Positions 42,837-52,518 of a DNA stretch of 64,000 bases are shown here, in pieces (position 1 is the first letter of the stretch; each line of letters begins with the position of its first letter). Source of the stretch: PALSA-1353 sp050014015 (lineage in GTDB: Bacteria; Planctomycetota; Phycisphaerae; Tepidisphaerales; Tepidisphaeraceae); contig JBEKEC010000006.1 of assembly GCA_050014015.1 (NCBI GenBank), forward strand, positions 1 to 64,000. Reading direction: 5' to 3'. The position numbers were made by a program, and so were the translations under genes. The notes beneath the pieces were generated by a model that had not been told where the DNA came from, searched no databases, and was given only the letters and a program-made list of their open reading frames with translations.

Positions 42837-44414
42837 TCATTCCACTCTGGTAAGTCGTCCGCCGAATTCCTTCAACACAAACTCCACGATCGGGCCGGCA
42901 TCCGCTTCGGCAACCGGCGCCTTGGGACCCGGCGCTTCCGGCTCATCGCCGATTTCAAACCTCACCCCCGTCGGCCGGCCGAGAACCTCGCTCAGCGCGC
43001 GGGCAATCTGTTCCCGCTTGCCGTTGGCGGACCACTGTTTGACGAAACTGTCGGAATGACGAGGAATGCTAATGGTCGCAACCCCGTCTTCGATGCCGTT
43101 CAACTTCCCCTTGCCCAGAACACCGGCAACCGCCGGCGCTTGCCCCTGGAGCATCTTCAAAAAGTCAGCCCAGAAATTCGGCGAATCCGCATCGGCGATC
43201 GGCTGGGGAGGCTCGATCGCCTCTACCTTCTGGGGAATTCGAGCCGGTTCAGGCTTTTTTTTTTCCGCCGGCGGCGCCGCCGCCCCGCCCTGCCCCAGCA
43301 TTGGCCCGATGGATGAGAACTGCTCGGCCAGCGCGATGCGGACCAGCGTCGCATCGAGCATCGCCCGCCCGGTTTGGTTCTGCCGCATGTTTCGCCGCAA
43401 TTCTTCCAGAATCGCGATGTCCTGCGCCAGCGTGGCGGCGTCAAATTTGCCGGCCTGACCGGCCAGATCGGTTTCCTCCAGGCCGGGAACGTCCAATAGC
43501 CCGCTCTCCTTCCCGCACGTCAGGACGATCAGTAGGCTCCGCAAGTGATCCGACAGCGCGGCGATCAACCCGTCCGGCGAAAGCCCCGCCGCGATCAACG
43601 CGCCCGAGCGCTCCAGCGCCTGTTTCACGTCCCCACCGCCGATCGATTCCACCAGCTCGAAAACAAGCTGCGCCTTCGGCAAGCCCAGCATCTCCTCCAC
43701 GTCCTTGACGCTCAGCTTCTTCTCACCATGGCTCAGCAGCCGATCCAACAGCGACAACGCATCCCTCATCGATCCCGCTCCGGCCTTGGCCACCAGCGCC
43801 AACGCATCCTCCTCGGCCCCAATCTTCTCCGCCTTGCAAATCCCCTTCAGATGCGCCGCGATCTCCTTGGACGAAATGTTGCGGAAATCATACCGCTGGC
43901 AACGCGATAAAATCGTCGGCAGGACCTTCTCCGGCTCCGTCGTCGCCAGGATGAATTTCACGTGGCTCGGCGGCTCCTCCAGCGTCTTCAGCAGCGCGTT
44001 GAACGCCGACTTACTGAGCATGTGAACTTCGTCGATGATGTAAACCTTGAACCGGCTCCGCGCCGGGCGATATGCCGAGTTCTCGATGATCTCCCGCACG
44101 TTATCCACGCCGGTGTTGCTGGCGGCGTCGATCTCGATGACGTCGATGTCCTCCCCCCGCGCGATCGCCTGGCACGAATCGCATTTCCCGCAGGGATCGG
44201 GCGTCGGTGAGTCGGCCTTTTGGCAATTCAGCGCCTTGGCCAGAATCCGCGCCGTGCTGGTCTTGCCCGTCCCGCGCGTGCCGCAGAAAAGATACGCATG
44301 CGCGATCCGCCCGGATTCGATCGCCCGCTTCAGCGTCTTGGCGATCTGTTCCTGACCGACCAACTCGTCGAAAATCCCCGACCGATATTTTCGCGCCAGC
44401 ACGGTATAAGACAT
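42837..44414 (-). CDS. dnaX: DNA polymerase III subunit tau/gamma
   Basis: This 525-residue clamp-loader ATPase has Walker A in FCGTRGTGKTSTARIL, zinc Cys residues in CQKADSPTPDPCGKCDSCQ, VYIIDEVHMLSKSAFNALLK and the arginine finger region EPPSHVKFILATTEP. ATG 44414 (MSYTVLARKYRS) is the family start. The C-terminal region after about residue 390 is low complexity and then a polymerase-contact domain. No slippery frameshift run is obvious. Confidence 0.95.
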   Translation of the reverse strand: MSYTVLARKYRSGIFDELVGQEQIAKTLKRAIESGRIAHAYLFCGTRGTGKTSTARILAKALNCQKADSPTPDPCGKCDSCQAIARGEDIDVIEIDAASNTGVDNVREIIENSAYRPARSRFKVYIIDEVHMLSKSAFNALLKTLEEPPSHVKFILATTEPEKVLPTILSRCQRYDFRNISSKEIAAHLKGICKAEKIGAEEDALALVAKAGAGSMRDALSLLDRLLSHGEKKLSVKDVEEMLGLPKAQLVFELVESIGGGDVKQALERSGALIAAGLSPDGLIAALSDHLRSLLIVLTCGKESGLLDVPGLEETDLAGQAGKFDAATLAQDIAILEELRRNMRQNQTGRAMLDATLVRIALAEQFSSIGPMLGQGGAAAPPAEKKKPEPARIPQKVEAIEPPQPIADADSPNFWADFLKMLQGQAPAVAGVLGKGKLNGIEDGVATISIPRHSDSFVKQWSANGKREQIARALSEVLGRPTGVRFEIGDEPEAPGPKAPVAEADAGPIVEFVLKEFGGRLTRVE

Positions 44415-44431
44415 AGGAGCGGAGCAGTGTA

Positions 44432-44541
44432 GCAATGCCGAACGCCGTTTGCCAAATGGAAATGGTCATTTGTCATTTGTCATTGGCAAGACAATTCGAA
44501 ATCGGCGATACCAATGACAAAGGACCAATGACCAATGACAA
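44432..44541. repeat. Word-repeat inverted elements, families 3 and 2 in tandem
   Basis: 44432-44458 has the family 3 words GCCGAACGCCGTTTGCC. 44460-44540 is family 2: GGTCATTTGTCATTTGTCAT, the conserved core ACAATTCGAAATCGGCGATA and AATGACCAATGACAAA. The sugar isomerase ATG (44535) is inside the right arm. Confidence 0.82.
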
Positions 44542-45428
44542 ACTCCCATACACGCACCGGATCGTTTCCCATCGGATTTCGACGGGGTTGGAGCGATTGG
44601 CAGAAGAACCTGCCGAACCTCATTTCATTCGCCAAGAGCAACGGATTCCAATGCATTGACGTGGGCGATCTGCCGGCCGATCAGATCAAGCCCATCCTGT
44701 CGGCCGGGCTGGGCGTCGGATCGGTGGACCTGAAGCAGCCATGGTCGGCCCTGGCCTCGGCGGACGCGGGCAAACGCAAAGACGCCGTCGCCATCGCCGC
44801 CCAGCACGTCCAATCCGTCGCCGCCCTCGGCATCCGCAATTTCTTCACCGTCGTCTTTCCGGAGAGCGATTCCCGCGACCGCCGCGAGAGCTTCCGCTTT
44901 GCCGTCGAGGGATACGCCACGCTGTCCCACGCCATCTCCCCCACCGGCGCTCGCATCGTGATCGAGGGTTATCCCGGCGGCTACCCCTATTTCCCCGCCT
45001 TCTGCTGCACCCCCGAAAGCCTCCGCGTCTTCTTCAAGGAAACCGCCGCCGATTCTCTGGCCATCAATTTCGATCCGTCGCACCTGATCCGCATGGGAAT
45101 CGATCCCGTCCGTTTCCTCGGCGAATTCGCATCGCGCATCGGCCACGTGCACGCCAAGGACACCGAGATCATCCCGGACCGCCTGTACGATTTCGGCAAT
45201 CTCCAGCCCGCCACGCAAGCCGAGCCCATTCCCTTCGGCGGAAATTCCTGGCGTTACTGCATCCCCGGCGACGGCATCGCCCCTTGGGGCAAGATGCTGG
45301 CCACGCTGAAAGACGCCGGCTATCGCGGCCACATCAGCATCGAATTGGAGGACGCAAATTTCAACGGCACCGAGCCCGGCGAAAAACGCGGATTGCTCGC
45401 CAGCCGGGATTTCCTGCTGAATGCATGA
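44535..45428 (+). CDS. Sugar phosphate isomerase/epimerase (TIM barrel)
   Basis: This 297-residue AP-endonuclease-2-fold protein has metal-binding positions in IVIEGYPGGYP (E), FDPSHLIRMGIDP (D, H), HVHAKDTEI (H, D) and ISIELEDANF (E). The N-terminal first codons (MTNSHTRT) come from a word-repeat element, and a later start is possible. Substrate is unknown; IolE- or xylose-isomerase-like TIM-barrel enzymes are the nearest type. Confidence 0.82.
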   Translation: MTNSHTRTGSFPIGFRRGWSDWQKNLPNLISFAKSNGFQCIDVGDLPADQIKPILSAGLGVGSVDLKQPWSALASADAGKRKDAVAIAAQHVQSVAALGIRNFFTVVFPESDSRDRRESFRFAVEGYATLSHAISPTGARIVIEGYPGGYPYFPAFCCTPESLRVFFKETAADSLAINFDPSHLIRMGIDPVRFLGEFASRIGHVHAKDTEIIPDRLYDFGNLQPATQAEPIPFGGNSWRYCIPGDGIAPWGKMLATLKDAGYRGHISIELEDANFNGTEPGEKRGLLASRDFLLNA

Positions 45429-45630
45429 ACGACGAAAGCCGCGGGATGGCTATCCCGCGGAGTACAGCCGTGACAATCAAGTCTCTCGTTTATTTTTGCA
45501 ACCTTTTGTCCCGATGGCTATGATTTTTCTTCCGGGCGAATCTCGCGCCGGTCAGTTTCTTTCTGTACCCGCTTTTGGCAGTTTTCAATTCGCGCGGGCT
45601 TGACGGGCGCGTTCTTGGCCGGAGGCGTTT

Positions 45631-48600
45631 ATGCTCAAAGCAGCGATTTTCGCGGGCGCCTGGTCCATTCCTCTGATCATTCTGGCCAGTTTCCCCGGTG
45701 GGCTTGTCTATGCCCAGGAACCTGCGACGCAACCCAACGGAACTCCCCTGACTGCTGCGGAAAAGCAAGCGCTGAACGACCAGGCCGATGAACTCGATGC
45801 GCAAGGGATGAGCTATTACCGCTCTGGCGAGTTTTCGAGCGCCGTGGGGACTTTTCAAAGCGAGCTCGCACTGCGATTGAAGGCCTCGGAGGGTCAGGAC
45901 ACAGAGGAATTGGCTGCAAGCCTTAACAACGTGGCCTATTGCCTTATGTCACTGCACCACGGCGCCGAGGCTTTGCCCATGTACCAGGCGGCGCTGGAGA
46001 TGCGAAAGAGGATTTACAAGGATGAAGACCACCCGTACGTGGCGCAGAGCCTGAACAACCTCGCCGATTGCCTTTGTTCACGGGGCCGCACTGCCGAGGC
46101 TTTGCCGATATTCCAAGCGGCGCTGGAGATGCGACAGAGGATTTACGTGGATCCGGACGACCCGGATGTGGCGCGAAGCCTGAACAACGTCGGCGGGTGC
46201 CTTTTTTCACTGGGCCGCAGCACCGAGGCTCTGCCATTGTTCCAGAGGGCGCTGGAAATGCTAAAGAGGTCTTACAAGGATCAGGACGACCGCGATGTCG
46301 CGCGAACCCTGAACAATTTCGCCAATTGCCTTATGTCACTAGGCCGCAGCGCCGAAGCTTTGCCAGTGTCCCAGAGGGCGCTGGAGATGGGAAGGAGGAT
46401 TTGCAAGGATCAGGACGACCCGGATGTGGCCACAAGCCTGAGCAACGTTGCCGATTGCTTTGATTCACTGAGCCGCAGCACCGAGGCATTGCCGATCTAC
46501 CAGGCGGCGCTGGAAATGCGAAAGAGGATTTCCGAGGATCAGGACGACCCGGATGTGGCTACAAGCCTGGGCAACGTCGCCTATTGCCTTCAATCACTGG
46601 GCCGCAGCGCCGATGCTTTGCCGATGTTCCAGGCGGCGCTGGAAATGGTAAAGAGGATTTACAAGGGTCAGGACCACCGGGATGTGGCGACAGGGCTGAA
46701 CAACGTCGCCTATTGCCTTCAATCACTGGGCCGCAGCGCCGACGCTTTGCCGATGTATCAGGCGGCGCTGGAAATGGTAAAGAGGATTTACAAGGATCAG
46801 GACCACCCGGATGTCGCCATTAGTCTGAACAACGTCGCCTATTGCCTTAATTCACTGGGCCGCAGCACAGAGGCGTTGCCGATGTCCCAGGCGGCGCTGG
46901 AAATGCGAAAGAGGATTTACAAGGGTCAGGACCACCCGGATGTGGCTAAAAGCCTGATCAATGTCGCCGGGTGCCTTGATTCCATGGGCCGCAGCGCCGA
47001 GGCGATGCCGATGTCCCAGGCGGCGATGGAAATGGTAAAGAGGATTTACAAGGGTCAGGACCACGCGGATGTGGCTACAAGCCTGAACAATGTCGCGTAT
47101 TGCCTTCAATCATTAGGCCGCAGCGCCGAGGCTTTGCCGATGTTCCAGGCGGCGCTGGAAATGGTAAAGAGGATTTACAAGGATCAGGACCACCCGGATG
47201 TGGCGCAAAGCCTGAACAATGTCGCCTATTGCCTTCAATCACTGGGCCGCAGCGCCGAGGCGTTGCCGATGTACCGGGCGGCGCTGGAAATGCAAACGAG
47301 GATTTACAAGGATCAGGACCACCCGGACGTGGCGCTAAGCCTGAACAACGTCGCCGTGTGCCTTGGTTCACTGGGCCGCAGCGCCGAGGCTTTGCCGACG
47401 TACCAAGCGGCGCTGGAGATGAAGAGGAGGATTTACAAGGATCAGGACCACCCGGACTTGGCGCTAAGCCTGAACAACGTCGCCTATTGCCTTAATTCAC
47501 TGGGCCGCAGCGCCGACGCCTTGCCGATGTACCAGGCGGCGCTGGAGATGCAAAAGAGGATTTACAAGAATCGGGATCACCCGGATGTGGCTACTAGCCT
47601 GAACAATGTCGCCGGATGCCTTGATTCCATGGGCAGCAGCGCCGACGCTTTGCCGATGTACCAGGCGGCGCTGGAGATGCGAAAGTGGATTTACAAGGGT
47701 CAGGACCACCCCGACGTGGCGCAAAGCCTGAACAATGTCGCGTATTGCCTTCAATCACTGGGCCGCAACGCCGACGCTTTGCCGAGGTATCAGGCGGCGC
47801 TGGAAATGGTAAAGAGGATTTACAAGGGTCAGGACCACCCGGATGTGGTGACAAGCCTGAACAACCTCGCCGGGTGCCATAATTCACTGGGCCGCGGCGC
47901 CGACGCTTTGCCGATGTTCCAGGCGGCGGTGTCGATGGCCGAACGACTGAGCGACCCGAACCTTTTTCGTTCCAGCTGCAATCTGGCCAGTCTGTATTTG
48001 AAGAACAAAGATTTTTCCGCCGCTGCCCGCGCGTTTCAGACCTCCATCGACGCATTGGAAAAAGCCCGCCAAGCCTTGGGTGGAGACGACGCGGACCGGC
48101 TCGGGTTCATGAGCACCGCGGCGGCGTGGGACCCGTTTGGCGGAATGGTGCGAGCGCAGCTTGAGCTTAATCAGCCGCAGAAGGCCGCGGAGTATCTGGA
48201 TCAGAGCAAAGGACGCGGTCTGCTGGACATCCTTGAGCGCGCCGAGCATCAGAGCGGGGGAGACGTGCTCAAGCCGGCGGAAGAGCGCGCCAGCGAGAGC
48301 CGCGATGGTGCGGCGGTTGAACGGATTCATAAAGCCCGCGAGGCGTTGGCGGCGGCGGATGACGAGTTGCGCCGGCTCACGGCGGCGATCGGGCAGGCGC
48401 GTTCGATGAACAATGATCAGGGGATTTCGCTCATGAAGGGATTGGAACCGAAGCTGGCCGCGGCGCAACAGCGGTTTGCCGATGCGCATCGGGAGGTCTA
48501 CAACGTCGCGGGGGATCTGTTGTTCGCCAAGCCGATCCGTTTTTCGCGGATGCAGTCGCTGTTGCATGGCAAAGAGCATCTGCTGATGTATTCGGTCACG

Positions 48601-49845
48601 GCTGAGGACGCCCTGGTGCTGGTGATTGGTCCGGCCGGAGAGCCAATCGCGTGGTCATATCTTAAAGGGTCCGACGGAAGCAATGTATCCGGCGAGACGC
48701 TGGCCCAACAGATCGTTGACTATCGCAAGGGCATCCTCGCGCTGCGCTACGCGGCCCGGCCTGGACGTGGACTTCGACGCGCGGGGGCATCCACTCAACT
48801 GACAAGTCAGGCACTCGGAGCGATGGGGCGCACGTTATTTCAGAACCTGATGCCTTTATCCATTTGGAACGAGATTCAGGGCGATGATCGTGTGTATGTC
48901 GTGCCCGATGCGGCGATGAGCGGGCTGCCGCTGGAGGCGCTGGTGGTCTCGAACAGCGGGACGGAGCCAGTGTATTGGCTCGACGGCGGCCCGCCGATCG
49001 CCTATGGGCCCTCAGCGGGCGTACTGGTAGACCGTGCCGCTATTCGCAGCACGGAGATTCACGCCAAGGGATCGTTCCTGCATCAGGCCATCCTGCTGGG
49101 CGACCCGATCCTGCACCCCGGTCAAGACCTGTCGCCCACGCCAGTGGCGACCACCCAGCCGCAACTCGCCAGCGCGGCGATGGTCGTGCACGACCGCAGT
49201 CTTAGCGACTTCGGAAACCTCTCGGATCTTCCCGGCACAAAAACGGAAATCGAGGCGATTTTCAAGATATTCACCGGGGAGGAATATAACGGGCAGAGCG
49301 ATAGCCGAGCCGTGGTATTACTCGGCAAGGATGCCACGGTGTCGAAACTGATGGACGCAGTTCAAGGAGCACGCTGTATCCACTTGGCCACGCATGGACT
49401 GGTCGAATCGGGCGATCAGGCGATGTACAGCAGCGTGGTGCTATCGCAGCCGCAGGTTGTCACCCCGCAGGATACGGGGTTGATCACTCTCCAGGACCTG
49501 TTCGATCACTGGTGGGGCAAGCTGAGCGGGACGGAGCTGGTCGTGCTCAGCGCCTGCGATTCGCAGGGATTGGACGAGAACCGCGCCAACGCCATCGGCA
49601 GCGAAGGCGTCTTTGGACTGCCCTGGGGTTTCATGTACGCCGGAACGCCCGCGGTCATTGCCAGCACCTGGGAGGTGCAAGACAACAGCACCGCCGAACT
49701 GATGAAACAGTTTTACGCCAAGTTGCACGATTCTCCCGATGCCGACAAACTCAAGCCGTTTGTGAAGGCCAGGCAGGAATTGAAAAAGGAGTACCCGCAG
49801 CCGTTTTACTGGGCGCCGTTTATCTATCTGGGTGATCCGCGCTGA
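45631..49845 (+). CDS. Secreted TPR-CHAT protease-like protein
   Basis: This 1404-residue protein starts at ATG 45631 behind GGAGG and has a signal peptide (AAIFAGAWSIPLIILASFPG). About 16 near-identical 43-residue TPRs (SLNNVAYCLQSLGRSAEALP, then MYQAALEMxKRIYKDQDHPD) run from about 45.9 to 48.0 kb, a 129-bp DNA repeat. A linker with helical and coiled-coil segments follows. The C-terminal CHAT caspase-like domain has H1255 (HLATHGLV) and C1309 (VLSACDSQG), so the dyad is intact. CHAT-TPR proteins usually cut partner proteins after activation. Export implies an extracytoplasmic role. Confidence 0.92.
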   Translation: MLKAAIFAGAWSIPLIILASFPGGLVYAQEPATQPNGTPLTAAEKQALNDQADELDAQGMSYYRSGEFSSAVGTFQSELALRLKASEGQDTEELAASLNNVAYCLMSLHHGAEALPMYQAALEMRKRIYKDEDHPYVAQSLNNLADCLCSRGRTAEALPIFQAALEMRQRIYVDPDDPDVARSLNNVGGCLFSLGRSTEALPLFQRALEMLKRSYKDQDDRDVARTLNNFANCLMSLGRSAEALPVSQRALEMGRRICKDQDDPDVATSLSNVADCFDSLSRSTEALPIYQAALEMRKRISEDQDDPDVATSLGNVAYCLQSLGRSADALPMFQAALEMVKRIYKGQDHRDVATGLNNVAYCLQSLGRSADALPMYQAALEMVKRIYKDQDHPDVAISLNNVAYCLNSLGRSTEALPMSQAALEMRKRIYKGQDHPDVAKSLINVAGCLDSMGRSAEAMPMSQAAMEMVKRIYKGQDHADVATSLNNVAYCLQSLGRSAEALPMFQAALEMVKRIYKDQDHPDVAQSLNNVAYCLQSLGRSAEALPMYRAALEMQTRIYKDQDHPDVALSLNNVAVCLGSLGRSAEALPTYQAALEMKRRIYKDQDHPDLALSLNNVAYCLNSLGRSADALPMYQAALEMQKRIYKNRDHPDVATSLNNVAGCLDSMGSSADALPMYQAALEMRKWIYKGQDHPDVAQSLNNVAYCLQSLGRNADALPRYQAALEMVKRIYKGQDHPDVVTSLNNLAGCHNSLGRGADALPMFQAAVSMAERLSDPNLFRSSCNLASLYLKNKDFSAAARAFQTSIDALEKARQALGGDDADRLGFMSTAAAWDPFGGMVRAQLELNQPQKAAEYLDQSKGRGLLDILERAEHQSGGDVLKPAEERASESRDGAAVERIHKAREALAAADDELRRLTAAIGQARSMNNDQGISLMKGLEPKLAAAQQRFADAHREVYNVAGDLLFAKPIRFSRMQSLLHGKEHLLMYSVTAEDALVLVIGPAGEPIAWSYLKGSDGSNVSGETLAQQIVDYRKGILALRYAARPGRGLRRAGASTQLTSQALGAMGRTLFQNLMPLSIWNEIQGDDRVYVVPDAAMSGLPLEALVVSNSGTEPVYWLDGGPPIAYGPSAGVLVDRAAIRSTEIHAKGSFLHQAILLGDPILHPGQDLSPTPVATTQPQLASAAMVVHDRSLSDFGNLSDLPGTKTEIEAIFKIFTGEEYNGQSDSRAVVLLGKDATVSKLMDAVQGARCIHLATHGLVESGDQAMYSSVVLSQPQVVTPQDTGLITLQDLFDHWWGKLSGTELVVLSACDSQGLDENRANAIGSEGVFGLPWGFMYAGTPAVIASTWEVQDNSTAELMKQFYAKLHDSPDADKLKPFVKARQELKKEYPQPFYWAPFIYLGDPR

Positions 49846-49851
49846 TAAATG

Positions 49852-50586
49852 TTAAACTACCACGCCCTCCGGTATCTCCGCGTTGTGGCTCACGCTCTGC
49901 ACGTCGTCGTTATCTTCCAGGACTTCGATCAGCTTCAGCAGCTTATGAGCCCGGTCGGCGTCGATGGGGATCGTCGTCGTCGGAAGGTTGGTGATCTCCG
50001 AAGCCTCGATGGGAATTTTGGCGGCGGATATGGCGTCCCTGACGTGCAGAAAATTAGCCGGGGACGTGATCACTTCGATCACTTCCCCTTCGTTCTTCAC
50101 GTCGTCGGCGCCGGCTTCCAGGCCCAGTTCCAACAGCTTGTCTTCGATCTCGGCCGACCATTTCACGGTCACGATCCCCTGCTTGACGAACTGAAACCCG
50201 ACGGCCCCGGTCGCGGCGAGGTGGCCGCCGTGCTTTTCGAAGATGCTGCGCAGCTCCGGCGCCGTGCGGGAGCGGTTATTGGTCAACACCTCGATCATCA
50301 TGGCCACGCCGCCGGGCGCGTAGGCCTCGTACACCACCGATTCGTAATTCTCGCCCCCAAGTTCCCCGGTCCCCTTCAAGATCGCTTTTTCGATGGTATC
50401 CTTGGGCATGTTGGCGCCCTTGGCCTCGTCGATGGTATATCTCAGCGTGAGATTGTCGCGCGGATCGCCCCCGTTTTTCGCCGCGATGATGATCTTACGC
50501 GCGATCTTGCTCCAGATCTTTCCGCGCTTGGCATCCGTCGCTCCCTTGGCCCGCTTGATCTTTGCCCAGTGACTATGTCCTGACAT
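49852..50586 (-). CDS. yebC: YebC/TACO1-family translation or transcription regulator
   Basis: This 244-residue protein has the family start SGHSHWAKIKRAKGATDAKR, then GKIWSKIARKIIIAAKNGG, and the conserved ANMPKDTIEKAILKGTGEL. YebC proteins help ribosomes through polyproline-like stalls or act as transcription regulators. It is last in the nusA-infB operon, seven nt after hisG. Confidence 0.95.
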   Translation of the reverse strand: MSGHSHWAKIKRAKGATDAKRGKIWSKIARKIIIAAKNGGDPRDNLTLRYTIDEAKGANMPKDTIEKAILKGTGELGGENYESVVYEAYAPGGVAMMIEVLTNNRSRTAPELRSIFEKHGGHLAATGAVGFQFVKQGIVTVKWSAEIEDKLLELGLEAGADDVKNEGEVIEVITSPANFLHVRDAISAAKIPIEASEITNLPTTTIPIDADRAHKLLKLIEVLEDNDDVQSVSHNAEIPEGVVV

Positions 50587-50593
50587 GGCTCAC

Positions 50594-51487
50594 CTATGGT
50601 ATGACCTTGTTCAGGGGATAAGTAATGATTCCCGTGGCCCCAGCCCGCTTGAGGCGGGGGATCAGTTCCCGTTCCTGCCGCTCTTCCAGAATAACCTCGA
50701 CCGCCACCCACGCCGAATCCGCCAGCCGGCTGACGGTCGGGCTTTTCTCCGCCGGCAAAAACGAGACGATCTCCGCCAGGCGGTCTTCCGGAACGTTCAT
50801 TTTCAACCCAACCTTGGCCCTGGCCTCGATGGCGCCTCTCAGCAGCATCGCGATGTTCTCGATCTTCTCGCGCTTCCACTGGTCCTTCCACGCGGCGGCG
50901 TTGGCGACGAATCGCGTGGTGCTGCTCAGCAGCGTATCCACCACCCGAAGATTGTTGGCACGCAGCGACGAGCCGGTCTCCGTGCATTCGACGATCCCGT
51001 CCAGCAGCCGGGCCTTGATCTCCGTGGTGCCCCAGGAGAACTCCACCGTGACGTTCACTTTCTTTGCCGCGAAATACTTGCGCGTGGTGTTGACCAGTTC
51101 CGTGGCGATGATTTTCCCGTCCAGGTCTTCGGGCCGGCGCACCGGGCTTTCCTCCGGCACCGCCAGCACCCATCGGATCGGGTTGCTGCTGGCGCGCGAG
51201 TAGCACAGCTCGCAGATTTCGATCACGTCCTTTTCATTGCCGTTTTCCACGATCCAGTCGTACCCCGTCAGACCGCAATCGACGATGCCGTCGGCCACGT
51301 ACCGGCTGATTTCCTGGGCCCGGAACAGCACCGCCGACAGCTTGTCGTCGTCGATCCGCGGAAAAACGCTGCGCTCGGCGATGTTGATGCGGTAGCCGGC
51401 CCGGCCAAACAGCTCGATCGTCGATTGCTGGAGGCTTCCGCTGGGAAGGCCAAGGCGCAGGGTGTCGGCGGGCAGGCGGTCGGTCAT
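50594..51487 (-). CDS. hisG: ATP phosphoribosyltransferase (long form)
   Basis: HisG starts histidine synthesis by joining PRPP to ATP. This 297-residue protein has the N-terminal LRLGLPSGSLQQSTIELF, DCGLTGYDWI and a C-terminal regulatory domain ending AGATGIITYPLNKVIP, so it is the long, feedback-controlled type. It overlaps the upstream gene by 4 nt. No other his gene is nearby. Confidence 0.93.
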   Translation of the reverse strand: MTDRLPADTLRLGLPSGSLQQSTIELFGRAGYRINIAERSVFPRIDDDKLSAVLFRAQEISRYVADGIVDCGLTGYDWIVENGNEKDVIEICELCYSRASSNPIRWVLAVPEESPVRRPEDLDGKIIATELVNTTRKYFAAKKVNVTVEFSWGTTEIKARLLDGIVECTETGSSLRANNLRVVDTLLSSTTRFVANAAAWKDQWKREKIENIAMLLRGAIEARAKVGLKMNVPEDRLAEIVSFLPAEKSPTVSRLADSAWVAVEVILEERQERELIPRLKRAGATGIITYPLNKVIP

Positions 51488-52110
51488 GGCTTGGCCTTCC
51501 TTCTCGATCCATCGGACAGCGCCGCCTTGCGGAGCAAGACGTAAAAATCGTAAATCTCCTCGCCCTTGACGTGGTTTTCCACGAATTTCTGGGCGTCCTG
51601 GATCGACGTCTCCTCGTCGAAGACCTCCTCCTCGCGCAGATACGCCAGCATCTCCTGGTCCATGGGAAACGCGTTGCCCTCGAACGCCATGAGCATGATG
51701 AACGCCTCCACGAACGGCTGCATGCCGGGCAATTCACGCAGGAACTGCCGGGCGTCGCGCTTGCTGACCGTCTTGAGCCGGTCCAGGCTCATCGTGTGCT
51801 CGCGCTCGAAAATACTGTTGAGCGATTGCGTGATCATGGCCACGCGCTCCTCGATCGCCGGATAGCGCACGCCCAGCATCTCCTGGATTTCCAGGTCCGT
51901 CGCCACGCGCAGCTCGTTGAGATCGACGAATTCCCTGCCGATGGCCCTGGCGGCATCCTCGGCGCGGTTGTCGGAAACGTCGTACGTCATCGCGGCGCGC
52001 ACCAGCGCGTCCAGCGGCTCGATCGCCTGGCGCGGATCGGGCTTGCCGTCGCGCAACAGACGCTTGTGCAGTTGCTTCAATCCCTCGGCGTATTTGGCAG
52101 CATTTTTCAT
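51484..52110 (-). CDS. HhH/endonuclease III-fold-like protein of unknown function
   Basis: This 208-residue helical protein contains LRELPGMQPFVEAFIMLMAF, which resembles the HhH turn LPGVG...V of endonuclease III-type DNA glycosylases, and FPMDQEMLAYL, which resembles the following PVD segment. The catalytic Lys and the 4Fe-4S Cys residues of true EndoIII are absent. It sits between rbfA and hisG, with 4-nt overlaps on both sides. A non-catalytic nucleic-acid-binding role is an inference. Confidence 0.6.
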   Translation of the reverse strand: MKNAAKYAEGLKQLHKRLLRDGKPDPRQAIEPLDALVRAAMTYDVSDNRAEDAARAIGREFVDLNELRVATDLEIQEMLGVRYPAIEERVAMITQSLNSIFEREHTMSLDRLKTVSKRDARQFLRELPGMQPFVEAFIMLMAFEGNAFPMDQEMLAYLREEEVFDEETSIQDAQKFVENHVKGEEIYDFYVLLRKAALSDGSRRKAKP

Positions 52111-52505
52111 TCGGATTCTTGTCGCTTTTCTTTTAGCGAGCGGAGACGGTCCAGCTCGGCGTTTTCCTCGGATACTTTCCGGAGCGTTTCCAGCAACTCC
52201 AGTTCCTTCGCCAACTCCTCGTCCAGATGGAACTTCAGGAACGGCGCCACGCGCAGCGTCATTTCGCGGGTCAACCGCGTCCGCATCAGCCCCGCCGCGT
52301 GACGCAGGGCATTCAGCGCCGCCGCCTTCTGCCCCTCCGTGCCCATCACCGTGACGAACACGTCCGCCTGCGATAGATCGGGGCTGACCTTCACCCGCGT
52401 GATGGTCGGCAGGCCCGTCAGACGCGGATCGTTCAACTCGCGCAGGATGATCAGCGCCAACTCCTGCTGGATCATGCTGGCGACACGCTCGGTTCGACGG
52501 GACAT
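52107..52505 (-). CDS. rbfA: Ribosome-binding factor A
   Basis: RbfA matures the 30S subunit. This 132-residue protein has the KH-like core RRTERVASMIQQELALIIL, then RELNDPRLTGLPTITRVKVS, then PDLSQADVFVTVMG. ATG 52505 is the family start. A basic/acidic C-terminal tail follows. It overlaps the next gene by 4 nt and lies 13 nt after the DUF503 gene. Confidence 0.94.
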   Translation of the reverse strand: MSRRTERVASMIQQELALIILRELNDPRLTGLPTITRVKVSPDLSQADVFVTVMGTEGQKAAALNALRHAAGLMRTRLTREMTLRVAPFLKFHLDEELAKELELLETLRKVSEENAELDRLRSLKEKRQESE

Positions 52506-52518
52506 CGGCTTTCGCTCG

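Noticed and set aside
45900..48000. Regular 129-bp direct repeats, possible CRISPR or satellite
   Set aside because: The repeats are continuous in frame and encode TPRs; there are no unique spacers.
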